Of a stretch of DNA of 20,347 nucleotides, positions 1-7,507 are shown in pieces (position 1 is the stretch's first letter; the number at the start of each line of letters is the position of its first letter). The notes beneath the pieces were generated by a model. It worked only from the letters and a program-made list of their open reading frames with translations. It had not been told where the DNA came from and did not search any database. Position numbers and translations under genes: made by a program. The DNA is from a virus: the IMG/VR virus record IMGVR_UViG_3300021356_001230, positions 1 to 20,347 of that record; one strand, 5' to 3'.

Positions 1-210
1 ACCAGGTAAAATAGGGGTGTCTGGATAGTTCTCTTTGTATGTATTTTGTGCTTCTTCTACAAACTCATTAATACACAATATCTTACCACCTGCCAATCGA
101 TAACCAGTTGATGACCCACCACCACCAGCAAATGTAGAGATTACATTAAACTTGTTTTGTGATGATGCCTCATTGACATCTTTTAAATTATATGGTTTAT
201 ATTTACTCAA
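1..210 (-). CDS. DNA cytosine-5 methyltransferase, second copy (N-terminal 70 codons, cut by window edge)
   Basis: Reading the minus strand from a TTG at 208-210 gives 70 open codons that run off the left edge. The product begins SKYKPYNLKDVNEASS and carries cytosine-5 methyltransferase motif I, STFAGGGGSSTGYRL (about residues 25-39), followed by CINEF and NYPDTPIL. It matches the start of the methyltransferase at 16516-17652 (MYKPYIMNDVQEAS, the same motif I) almost residue for residue, with clear differences, so it is a diverged paralogue and not an assembly duplicate. No ATG is available in frame before a stop codon. The TTG has GAGAG upstream and lies inside the frameshifted tail of the polymerase gene (203-325), so it is probably coupled to it. 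The catalytic motif IV, the target-recognition domain and motif X lie outside the window. Confidence 0.85.
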   Translation of the reverse strand, partial: MSKYKPYNLKDVNEASSQNKFNVISTFAGGGGSSTGYRLAGGKILCINEFVEEAQNTYKENYPDTPILPG

Positions 211-325
211 AAAAACTCTCTATTGTATTCATACCACTTGCATCAACTTTCCAATTGATTGCCTCTAAGATAAACTTCAATGGTTCGAAGAATGATTTTT
301 GGAATTGTGTTTCATAATCAATTAC
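203..325 (-). pseudogene. Out-of-frame C-terminal tail of DNA polymerase gp43
   Basis: Just past the polymerase stop codon, another minus-strand frame encodes 40 residues beginning VIDYETQFQKSFFEPLKF and ending NTIESFFE before a TAA at 203-205. T4 gp43 ends with WIDHSTLFQKSFVKPLAG followed by a tail finishing SLDFLFG, so this is plainly the missing polymerase C-terminus. The final TIESFFE resembles the short hydrophobic tail with which family B polymerases bind their sliding clamp. The only ATG in the frame is internal (230-232), so it cannot be an independent gene of useful size. The main frame and this one are joined by a 1-nt insertion or 2-nt deletion between about 318 and 328. Confidence 0.85.
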
Positions 326-2693
326 AATGAAAGTCAAACTGTGGTGGTAGTTTTGTTAGAAATGAAATCACATTTGTTTGATGTGTGTTTGGTTTTCTTA
401 ACAACACATATTTAATTTTATCACCTTCTTGTATTTCTTGGAATCTTGTTAATAACTTTTTCTCATGTAGTATATGATTATATATCAAACTACCTTTGAC
501 GTGCATTGGTGTTGACTTACGAAAGATAGAGTTTGAATCCATATACTTCTTTAGACCTTTTACTGATCTAGGAAATGCAATCTTCTCAGCAGGCATGTGT
601 TCAAACTCTTGTCTGAAATCATTTACAAATGTTCTTAGTTCTTTTTCTGATTGCGACATAATAATATTTAGCGCTTGTTTAATCTTAGATCGACACACTG
701 CAGGTGTAGAAGATTTAACAGCCTCGATGCCCATAATCTTTAGTTGTGGTTCTGCATACTGAACACCTTCACTATTATGCACGTTAAGAATATATCTTTT
801 CTTCGCTGTCCAAATACCTTTGTCTGCGATTACTTCTCGTTTCATAAACATTTTCTGTTGATAAGCATTCATGTATTCTGCTAGTTCAGCATAACAAGTA
901 TCGATATATGGTTCAACCTTTTCTTCACAAAACTTGTCTAGTGCTTTTACAACTTTAGTTTTATCTAAGTTATCGCCTAGTCTTTTTACAAGACCTGACA
1001 TATTAATATAAATTGAATCTGTGTCTGAGGCAATAATATAATCTTTATCTTTTGTTTTCAGTAAATGATTTAAATAAGCATTCATCTTATTTTCAATCCA
1101 ACGAATAGCCAATTGACCAGAAGTTGTTATTGCCTCCGCCTCTCTGTGATCATAGTATCTAAAATATTGATTACCAATCGCACCATAGGCTGAGTTCAAT
1201 GAAATCTTTTTAGAAAACTGTATGATATGATATTTTGCAATATCATTTAATAATTTTTTGTTCTTTGTTTTTTGATATTCTTGTTGTGTTTGTATCATTA
1301 ATTTTTTATACTTCACACGGTCGTTGTATTCTTTCTCTAACATCTCAGGTAGAAAACCTTGTTTATCAGTTTTATACATTGTGCCATTGGCTGCAATTGT
1401 GATGTTATTATCTTTGAGTTTAGATAGATTGTATTTCTTATCTAATAGTTTGTCAATCTTCAAATCACTTTGAGAATTGATGATAGTCTCTGGTGAAATA
1501 TTATATTGCATAATCAAATGCGGATACAGTGAGTTCAAGTCAAAAGACACAACCCATTCATGCATACCAACTTGTGGGTCTTTGACATATGCACCGACAA
1601 GATCAGTAGAACCCTTAGACTTTTGTTTAAGTGGTACAATAATATTTTTAGATTTAAGATGATTATAGATTAGACAATCCCAAGTTCTAACCTGTGAATA
1701 TATGTCTTCGTAATTTACTTTAGCATTATATGCCATTGTAATACAAAGTTCAATCAGTTTGAGTTTTTGTTCTAGTTCATCAACCAGTTCAACGTCAACA
1801 ATATTATAATCTACAAACGATTGATAGTCATTTGTATACCAGTCTTTAAATGTTTCGTATGGGTTTTCATCTTTCTTTTTGCCAAGTTCAACTTCAGCAA
1901 TATGATCTAGTTTAAAACTCTCATGGTTTTTTACTGTAAGTTTTTTATACAAATCCATGTAGTCTAATTGTGCAACACCAAGTATTGAAAATCTTGCAAG
2001 TGTCTTGCCCATCATTTCGATTGGATCAGATCGTACAACATTCCATGGTGAAAGTTTTCTAACATCTCTTTCACCCATTAGATTAATAATTCGATTACAC
2101 ACATATGCCATATCGAATAGTTTACTATTCCAACCAGTGATGATGTCAGGACAATTGTCTTGCCAGAATTTTAGAAACTCATCGAGCATATGCATCTCAG
2201 AGTTACAACGAACAAAACTTACGTATTCTTTTTTGACGATATAATCATCTGTACCCCATACCATAATTTTACCATTGTTGTGGTTTTTAATTGTGATACA
2301 AAGTATTTCTTCGGATGCATCTGCAGGATCAGGAAATCCTTTCTCACATGCAACTTCAATATCGATTGTAAATATTTTGATCTTTTTTAGATCGTATTCA
2401 ATAGCATTAGGATAATAATCAGAGATGTACTGATAGTTAAAACGCTCCATACCAAAAGCGAAGCCACTATGTCCTTCATACCTTTGAATAAATTCTTTCG
2501 CATCTTTTATACTCTTAAATTGTTTGTTAATTAGATACTTGCCATCTAGCGACTTGTATCTGGTTTTATCTTTATATAGATGATACAGAGTAGGTTGATA
2601 ATACAAACGATCATCAAAACGTTGACCTGCTTGTATTCCCCTTACAAGTATCTCATTACCATACTGTACTACATTTGTATAAAAATCAATCAA
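318..2693 (-). CDS. 43: DNA polymerase, family B, T4 gp43-like (C-terminus frameshifted)
   Basis: Replicative DNA polymerase with 3'-5' proofreading exonuclease. Exonuclease motifs are visible: TIDIEVACEKGFPDP (Exo I, D111/E113), DIITGWNSKLFD (Exo II, about 183-194) and YNIVDVELV (Exo III, about 296-304). Polymerase motifs follow: SFDLNSLYP (motif A, about 383-391), KISLNSAYGAIG (motif B, about 496-507) and ASDTDSIY (motif C, about 555-562). The N-terminus MIDFYTNVVQYGN aligns with T4 MKEFYISIETVGN, fixing a TTG start that overlaps the ferredoxin TGA (TTGA). The frame stops after LPPQFDFHCN, 791 aa in; restoring the neighbouring frame (203-325) adds 40 residues, giving about 830 aa against 898 in T4. 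The gene sits in T4 order after gp45, gp44, gp62 and regA. Whether the frameshift is real, programmed or an assembly error cannot be decided from the sequence. Confidence 0.96.
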   Translation of the reverse strand: MIDFYTNVVQYGNEILVRGIQAGQRFDDRLYYQPTLYHLYKDKTRYKSLDGKYLINKQFKSIKDAKEFIQRYEGHSGFAFGMERFNYQYISDYYPNAIEYDLKKIKIFTIDIEVACEKGFPDPADASEEILCITIKNHNNGKIMVWGTDDYIVKKEYVSFVRCNSEMHMLDEFLKFWQDNCPDIITGWNSKLFDMAYVCNRIINLMGERDVRKLSPWNVVRSDPIEMMGKTLARFSILGVAQLDYMDLYKKLTVKNHESFKLDHIAEVELGKKKDENPYETFKDWYTNDYQSFVDYNIVDVELVDELEQKLKLIELCITMAYNAKVNYEDIYSQVRTWDCLIYNHLKSKNIIVPLKQKSKGSTDLVGAYVKDPQVGMHEWVVSFDLNSLYPHLIMQYNISPETIINSQSDLKIDKLLDKKYNLSKLKDNNITIAANGTMYKTDKQGFLPEMLEKEYNDRVKYKKLMIQTQQEYQKTKNKKLLNDIAKYHIIQFSKKISLNSAYGAIGNQYFRYYDHREAEAITTSGQLAIRWIENKMNAYLNHLLKTKDKDYIIASDTDSIYINMSGLVKRLGDNLDKTKVVKALDKFCEEKVEPYIDTCYAELAEYMNAYQQKMFMKREVIADKGIWTAKKRYILNVHNSEGVQYAEPQLKIMGIEAVKSSTPAVCRSKIKQALNIIMSQSEKELRTFVNDFRQEFEHMPAEKIAFPRSVKGLKKYMDSNSIFRKSTPMHVKGSLIYNHILHEKKLLTRFQEIQEGDKIKYVLLRKPNTHQTNVISFLTKLPPQFDFHCN

Positions 2694-3022
2694 GGTATTT
2701 GTACTTCAATTCCATCGTGTTCATCGTGTAGTATAACTTGGCAACCACAACGACTTTTGGTTTCATTATATTTTTCAACATACTCTAAGACAGTTCTTTC
2801 AGGACCATCTTCATCTACAGGTTCGATTTTATTTATCCATGCATCGTCTATATGTACATGACAAGTTCCACAAATAGCACTACCACCACATACTGCTTCA
2901 ATGCCTGGAATGTATTGTTTGCTAGAATGAAATCTTGCAGCCTCCATAATCGAAGTATCTGCAGGAACATCCACTGTTTCAATAATAGAACCTTGTTTAT
3001 CTTTGAAAGTTATCTTAGGCAT
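2690..3022 (-). CDS. 2Fe-2S ferredoxin, adrenodoxin type
   Basis: A 110-aa soluble electron carrier. The cluster motif is AVCGGSAICGTCHVHID, giving ligands C45, C51 and C54, with the fourth ligand in SRCGCQV (C94, or possibly C92). The final IEVQIP is typical of adrenodoxin/ISC-type ferredoxins, and the length is the family norm. The ATG is preceded by GAGG in the sequence AATGAGGATATCAAATG, and a strong sigma70-like promoter lies at 3034-3062. The stop codon overlaps the polymerase TTG start, so this small gene is the promoter-proximal member of a ferredoxin-polymerase unit. Its electron acceptor is unknown; phage ribonucleotide reductase or a desaturase-like enzyme elsewhere in the genome are possibilities, neither visible here. 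It is not a plant-type photosynthetic ferredoxin. Confidence 0.92.
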   Translation of the reverse strand: MPKITFKDKQGSIIETVDVPADTSIMEAARFHSSKQYIPGIEAVCGGSAICGTCHVHIDDAWINKIEPVDEDGPERTVLEYVEKYNETKSRCGCQVILHDEHDGIEVQIP

Positions 3023-3033
3023 TTGATATCCTC

Positions 3034-3062
3034 ATTATAACAGGTTTAGACTTAAAAGTCAA
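3034..3062 (-). promoter_or_regulatory. Sigma70-like promoter for ferredoxin-gp43
   Basis: On the minus strand the -35 box TTGACT (3057-3062) and -10 box TATAAT (3034-3039) are separated by exactly 17 bp. The spacer ends in AACCTGT, so the TG of an extended -10 is present. The -35 is part of an imperfect dyad (TTGACTT...AAGTC) shared with the promoter at 9196-9224. The ferredoxin start lies 12 nt beyond the -10. Confidence 0.8.
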
Positions 3063-3065
3063 GGG

Positions 3066-4490
3066 TTAAGTATCGTTTTTGTCTTCTTTTTCAATGTAGT
3101 CTGATAAAACAAATTTTCTATTTGGATTTACTGCAACTCTGAATAAAGACAATAAGTCTCTGTTAATTAGAATAGTGGATTTGGCATCTTCCGCTGTTAG
3201 ACCAAATGGTGTATTTGGATACACTCTGTTGTTGAATTTAATATCAAGTTCTATAATTGGTCTTGTTTCTTTCATAGTCACGTGTTCTGGACTAGAGATG
3301 CCGATAACTTTGTGTTTGAATTTTTTACCTTTGTATTCCCATCTTGCTACTTTGCCATCGTGTTCTAATTTGTCTACTGCAAACATCGATGCTTTTGTTC
3401 CATTACCTGTATCAAACTTCGCACGTATTGGACCGATATCATCGATTTCAATTCTTTCAATGTATCCACTTTCAAGTTGAAACGATGGTTTTCTTCTATT
3501 TGATTTTTGAATATACTTCATAATATTAGTCATAATACCTTCATTAGACATACTCTCACTTGGTGTCTGTTGTTTGATATTATAACCCATGTAATCAGAA
3601 CCAAAACCTGGTGATCCGTTACATTCTAATACTAGCAATTCGCCATCCACAATACAATGGTCAACACCTACTAGTGTTGTGCCTGTTGCTCTAGCTGCTA
3701 GTTTAACTAATTCTATTTCTTTGTCATTTAGTTTGTATGGTACTGTTGATGCACCCATATGTCTATTTGATCTAAAGTCTTTCTTTGGTCTAATTCTTTT
3801 TGTTGAACCAACAATCTTACCATCTAAAACTAGTGTACGAATATCGTAATCAAACTTTTTAAATTCTTGTATAATTAACTCTGCACCAAACTTCCATAGT
3901 GATTGTATAACTGATACTAAAGATTCTCTGTCTTTAACAATCGATACACCAATACCTTGTGTACCAGTCATTGTTTTAATAATTACAGGAAATTTACCAC
4001 CAATTCTTTCGTGTGCATCATCAATACTTTTTTCATTTGATACAATTGAAGTTCTTGGTACAGGAATATTATTTCTTTCAAATGCAAGATAGGATGTCAT
4101 TTTGTTATTACAAGTTAACATACCATCTCTGTCGTTTAACATGAACGCACCTGATCTTTCAAATGAAGATAACAATGCCAAACCTACTTCGTTCTCAATT
4201 GCACCTGCACGAGCAAACACAACTGTACGTGAAGTATCAAAGTCTACATCTGTACCTTCGCCATCAATATTTGAAACTGTTAATGTTTGTTTATCTAAAT
4301 CTGTTTGTTGAACCCAAGCATCTTGGATAGAAACGAGATGACACTCAATCTTTAGTTTATCGCATACACTTTTTAGAATATTACCAAAGACTACAGGATT
4401 CTTTGTAATCTTATTTGTAAGTATTGCTACTTGAATATTCTCAGTGTCTTTATCTTCTTTGATAAAGTCTCTAAACTTGGGTGCTCTCAT
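3066..4490 (-). CDS. RimK-like ATP-grasp ligase fused to a retropepsin-like (ATP-dependent zinc protease family) domain
   Basis: A 474-aa two-domain protein. Residues about 20-325 are a RimK-type ATP-grasp ligase: VAILTNKITKNP at the start of the pre-ATP-grasp region, the glycine-rich loop TGTQGIGVSIV (about 175-185) and the metal-binding LECNGSPGFGS (about 288-298). Residues about 336-470 match the small family annotated as ATP-dependent zinc protease, with the aspartic-protease-like FDTGNGTKAS (DTG at 360-362). RimK enzymes add glutamate or similar amino acids to protein C-termini; the second domain could cut or recognise the product. Phage versions are known in marine T4-like genomes as I recall, but substrates are unproven. 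The ATG lies inside the end of regA (20-nt overlap), suggesting coupled translation. Any role, such as tagging a host ribosomal protein, is inference. Confidence 0.85.
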   Translation of the reverse strand: MRAPKFRDFIKEDKDTENIQVAILTNKITKNPVVFGNILKSVCDKLKIECHLVSIQDAWVQQTDLDKQTLTVSNIDGEGTDVDFDTSRTVVFARAGAIENEVGLALLSSFERSGAFMLNDRDGMLTCNNKMTSYLAFERNNIPVPRTSIVSNEKSIDDAHERIGGKFPVIIKTMTGTQGIGVSIVKDRESLVSVIQSLWKFGAELIIQEFKKFDYDIRTLVLDGKIVGSTKRIRPKKDFRSNRHMGASTVPYKLNDKEIELVKLAARATGTTLVGVDHCIVDGELLVLECNGSPGFGSDYMGYNIKQQTPSESMSNEGIMTNIMKYIQKSNRRKPSFQLESGYIERIEIDDIGPIRAKFDTGNGTKASMFAVDKLEHDGKVARWEYKGKKFKHKVIGISSPEHVTMKETRPIIELDIKFNNRVYPNTPFGLTAEDAKSTILINRDLLSLFRVAVNPNRKFVLSDYIEKEDKNDT

Positions 4491-4905
4491 TTGATTGCTC
4501 GTCTTCTTTTTTCTTTCCGATGTTATATTTCGTCTCTAAATTCCATTCGTGCTTGTCTTTGAATGCTATAACTTTAATTTGACTTAGTGGTGCTTTGTTT
4601 CCAATAGCACTTACTACTTCAACTAAATTCCAATCAGATAATAACTGAGCAATCGTATTTCTTCTTTCGATATCGTTGTCCGAAATGTTTGCACTCTTGC
4701 CATCTAAAGCAAACAACTCTTTGAAATGTACGATAAAGTATCTACCTTGTTTGTGTAGTATGTGACACGATTGAAATAATTTCTTTTCTTTTCTACTAGC
4801 AACTCCGATTCTTGTTAAAGTCTCTCTAACTTTTAAAAAATCATCTGGTGCTTTTAACTTGACCTCCAGCATACTTTCTGGCGACCATTGTAAATCTTCA
4901 CTCAT
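4471..4905 (-). CDS. regA: RegA translational repressor
   Basis: RNA-binding protein that in T4 shuts off early mRNAs, including those of the sliding clamp and clamp loader, by occupying their initiation regions. The match to T4 RegA is very clear: DDFLKVRETLTRIGVASRKEK against EDFLKVKETLTRMGIANNKDK, then QSCHILHKQGRYFIVHFKE, RRNTIAQLLSDWNLVE and KHEWNLETKYNIG near the end. At 144 aa it is longer than T4 RegA (122 aa), through about 10 extra N-terminal residues and a charged C-terminal tail. Its ATG overlaps the gp62 stop (ATGA), with GGGAG 8 nt upstream. It sits between gp62 and gp43 as in T4, here separated from gp43 by two inserted genes. A likely target site is visible at the gp45 start (7504-7521). 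Confidence 0.96.
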   Translation of the reverse strand: MSEDLQWSPESMLEVKLKAPDDFLKVRETLTRIGVASRKEKKLFQSCHILHKQGRYFIVHFKELFALDGKSANISDNDIERRNTIAQLLSDWNLVEVVSAIGNKAPLSQIKVIAFKDKHEWNLETKYNIGKKKEDEQSNESTQV

Positions 4906-5315
4906 CTTTTTCTCCCACCGATTTCCATAATCGATTTAATCTTTTTAATTTGTTCACTATCCAGTATGCTTAAAGCCTGTCTTGCTTTCTCATACGTATA
5001 ACCATAATATTTTTTAACCACGTCAATGTTAGCAATGTTGGACTTGTACCACTTACTAAATCTCTTTTTCGGTCTAACAATATTTATATAAAAGTTAAAC
5101 TGCATATCGTTAGGAAGGTGGTGAAAACCGTTCATTGTATTTGCTTCAAGCAATGTATCCACGTGATATGACATACATTTATTGATAATGAAGGCGGGAT
5201 ATTTCTTTTTCCATGCAGGATCGTCTGAATCCATTAACCTTTCTTTTGTATTGTTAATGGCGTTCAGATAGTCTGATAGTTGATAAGGTTTCTTCTCTTT
5301 TACTTTAGAAGTCAT
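4902..5315 (-). CDS. 62: Clamp-loader small subunit, gp62-like
   Basis: The small subunit works with the gp44 ATPase to load the gp45 clamp. Similarity to T4 gp62 is modest but recognisable in the middle (FNFYINIVRPKKRFSKWYK against FNYLMAAVPRGKRYGKWAK). The N-terminal DYLNAINNTKERLM and KYPAFIINKCMSYHVDTLLEAN also match the T4 layout. It is 137 aa against 187 in T4, typical of the shorter marine versions. Position between gp44 and regA supports the call. The start ATG overlaps the end of the sulfotransferase gene by 11 nt, so the translational coupling known for T4 44-62 now passes through the inserted gene. Confidence 0.88.
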   Translation of the reverse strand: MTSKVKEKKPYQLSDYLNAINNTKERLMDSDDPAWKKKYPAFIINKCMSYHVDTLLEANTMNGFHHLPNDMQFNFYINIVRPKKRFSKWYKSNIANIDVVKKYYGYTYEKARQALSILDSEQIKKIKSIMEIGGRKR

Positions 5316-5883
5316 ATTCTAATATCTCTAAATCTTTCTTGTATCTTTTTTCCACTATTTGTCTAGCCGTTGTAGTATAATGTGGTCGATACTCTGTAAA
5401 CATTCTATGTTCACGTGCGTTAATCTGTGGTAGTTCTTCATACAATCCAAATCGTTTAGCAAGATATGCCCAATCGATTTTTAGGTTTTCATATCTACCA
5501 ACGTAATCTAATGCTTGTACATCTAAGAAATCTGTCTGCAAAAACTTTAATGAGTTGTCACCAGGAAAATGTTCAGATTGTAGAAACTCTTCCAGAGAGC
5601 CATATTCATGTCTGGACTTTTCCCAATAACTTGCAACCAAGTCAAATGGATTTCTCACAAAACTAAATTTAAAATAATGCTTGAATATCGTGTAGTCAAT
5701 ATGAGACATGAGACGATGCATATACCCATCGTGGTGAAACATGCCTTGCCAACCATCGTTCATCACCAGGCCATTTAAATTATGTTTGTAAGTACAATGT
5801 GGTGCCAATGCATATGTGATAGAACTACCTGCGGTTTTCGGATTATGAAAATACAGGAGTTCTTTTTCTTCACATACTATCAT
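5305..5883 (-). CDS. Sulfotransferase family protein inserted between gp44 and gp62
   Basis: A 192-aa protein with the two signatures of PAPS-dependent sulfotransferases: the 5'-phosphosulfate loop LYFHNPKTAGSSI (about residues 10-22) and the 3'-phosphate site FKFSFVRNPFDLVASYW (about 71-87). Acidic and aromatic stretches in the C-terminal half (VGRYENLKIDW) match the family-2 pattern YE.L..D. The reaction would be transfer of sulfate from PAPS to a hydroxyl or amino group of a sugar, lipid or protein. It lacks a signal peptide or membrane segment, so it is probably cytoplasmic. Its ATG overlaps the gp44 TGA (ATGA) and its end overlaps gp62, so it is expressed with the clamp loader but is not part of it. 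The substrate cannot be inferred. Confidence 0.88.
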   Translation of the reverse strand: MIVCEEKELLYFHNPKTAGSSITYALAPHCTYKHNLNGLVMNDGWQGMFHHDGYMHRLMSHIDYTIFKHYFKFSFVRNPFDLVASYWEKSRHEYGSLEEFLQSEHFPGDNSLKFLQTDFLDVQALDYVGRYENLKIDWAYLAKRFGLYEELPQINAREHRMFTEYRPHYTTTARQIVEKRYKKDLEILEYDF

Positions 5884-6830
5884 TTAAATTTACATTCACC
5901 CATTATCTCTGTTAGACAAGCAATCATATTGATTTCCTGATCTGCAACAAAGGCTGATTGATACATGTATTTAGCAAGTACCATAATCATAATCGGTTGT
6001 GTTTTTGGATCTACAAACTCTGACAAGTTATTGTAAATTTCTTTGTACAACTGATTAGGATCCTTGTCTATATTATCTATAACCCATTTTCTCAAAGCCA
6101 CAAAGTCTTTTGATTTTAAAAGTTTTGCAAGGTCTTTGAAACTTTGTTCAGATAACGAAACAAGTATACCAGTATCGATCTTACCAGATACAGAATATCT
6201 TTGTAGTTCGTTGATAGTTCTACGAAAATCTGGATAGTGTTTAATGATTAATTCTGCCAGAACCTTATCATCATAATCGATCTTCTCATTATCAAGTATT
6301 GCTTTCAGTCTCTTATGGAAACTACCAGCAATCTTTTGTTTATCTTTTTTATCTGTTCTAAACGTGATTACAGTACACCTTGAATGAATAGGTGCAATGA
6401 TCTTGTTTATGAAGTTACAAGTAAAGATAAACCGACAATGTTTAGAAAATGTCTCTATGAAATTTCTCAATGCAGGTTGCACTGATTCTGGATTCATGTA
6501 ATCTGCTTCGTCAATGATGACGACTTTAGGACCAGATTCACTCAACGATACTGTCGATGCAAAGTTTTTGATATTGTTTCTAACAGTATCAATCGAACGA
6601 CCTTCATCGGAACCATTCAATATGATATAGTCACAACCTAGTTCTTCGCACAAGGCACGAGCAACTGTTGTTTTGCCCGTACCTGCTGTGCCTGATAACA
6701 ATAAGTTAGGGATTTCCCCTTGTGAAAGAAACTTTTTAAATGTCTCTTTTAGACTATCTGGTAGAATACAATCATCTATTTTGTGTGGTCGATACTTCTC
6801 AACCCACAGAAAGTTGTCATTTTCTTGCAT
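5880..6830 (-). CDS. 44: Clamp-loader large subunit (AAA+ ATPase), gp44-like
   Basis: ATPase subunit of the sliding-clamp loader, 316 aa (T4 gp44 is 319). The order of motifs is that of RFC/gp44: FLWVEKYRPHKIDDCILP at the N-terminus (about 7-24), Walker A SGTAGTGKTT (about 46-54), Walker B VVIIDEADYM (about 103-112), sensor 1 FTCNF (about 136-140) and the SRC arginine finger (150-152). The SD sequence GGAGG is embedded in the last codons of gp45, 7 nt before the ATG. The downstream neighbour is normally gp62; here a sulfotransferase intervenes. RegA control is expected by analogy with T4 but I did not identify a convincing site at this start. Confidence 0.96.
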   Translation of the reverse strand: MQENDNFLWVEKYRPHKIDDCILPDSLKETFKKFLSQGEIPNLLLSGTAGTGKTTVARALCEELGCDYIILNGSDEGRSIDTVRNNIKNFASTVSLSESGPKVVIIDEADYMNPESVQPALRNFIETFSKHCRFIFTCNFINKIIAPIHSRCTVITFRTDKKDKQKIAGSFHKRLKAILDNEKIDYDDKVLAELIIKHYPDFRRTINELQRYSVSGKIDTGILVSLSEQSFKDLAKLLKSKDFVALRKWVIDNIDKDPNQLYKEIYNNLSEFVDPKTQPIMIMVLAKYMYQSAFVADQEINMIACLTEIMGECKFK

Positions 6831-6832
6831 GA

Positions 6833-7507
6833 CTAACCTCCGTATTTAGATGTTTGTTCTAATGCAATCCAGTATTCAACATTTTTACTTCTATGTTTGA
6901 AGTGACTAATCAGAGATTTAGAAATCTCTACATCATAATCACCATCAATCAATTTAAAGTTTTCTGCTTTAAAATGAAAAGTAAAATTCGCTGGAGCATT
7001 TTCTCCTACCTTTACTTTGTAATCGTTTGACGTTGAGTTTTTACTATCAACTGCTTTCAAAAAGATGTCGCCACCTGTTTCAGCTGTAACAGTAATGTCA
7101 GGCAACTGCATAACTGCCGATGCCTTTTTGACTTTTGACAAGTCTGTTTGTGTTAGTGTAAAAGAAACATCAACTGGAGGCATCTTAATATCCTTCGTTG
7201 GTGAAACTAATACAGATGGATCACTGAAGTAATAATTGGTACTTGTTGAAATACCTTCTTCATTGATTACCATATTTTTTTCATCGAATGTCAACACAGG
7301 TTTTTGGAATAAACCAAGTGTACCTAAGAACTCATGCATGTCATAGATACCCAACTCCTGTGGAAATTCTTCTTCGATCTCAGCTTTTGCTAAGATGTTC
7401 TTCATAGTAGAAATTGTTGACAACTTCTTACCAGGATTAATCAAAAGGTTCTGATTAATCTCAGCAAAGTTTTTCAAAACTTCTTTAGTGCTTTCACTTA
7501 TCTTCAT
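6833..7507 (-). CDS. 45: Sliding clamp (DNA polymerase accessory protein), gp45-like
   Basis: Trimeric processivity clamp for the phage polymerase; in T4 it also activates late transcription. The product starts MKISESTKEVLKNFAEINQ, aligning with T4 MKLSKDTTALLKNFATINS, and contains GIYDMHEFLGTLGLF, the counterpart of T4 AIYDLNGFLGILSLV. It ends with VEYWIALEQTSKYGG. Length is 224 aa against 228 in T4. I chose the ATG at 7505-7507: the GAGG at 7514-7517 lies 6 nt upstream of it, whereas the earlier in-frame GTG (7517-7519) overlaps that SD and adds four residues T4 does not have. It overlaps the end of the DUF3310 gene. The initiation region resembles a T4 RegA target. Confidence 0.95.
   Translation of the reverse strand: MKISESTKEVLKNFAEINQNLLINPGKKLSTISTMKNILAKAEIEEEFPQELGIYDMHEFLGTLGLFQKPVLTFDEKNMVINEEGISTSTNYYFSDPSVLVSPTKDIKMPPVDVSFTLTQTDLSKVKKASAVMQLPDITVTAETGGDIFLKAVDSKNSTSNDYKVKVGENAPANFTFHFKAENFKLIDGDYDVEISKSLISHFKHRSKNVEYWIALEQTSKYGG

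Noticed and set aside
318-330. Programmed ribosomal frameshift in gp43 as the default explanation
   Set aside because: No upstream SD-like stimulator or pseudoknot is apparent; a simple indel or assembly error is more economical, so it is kept only as a possibility.
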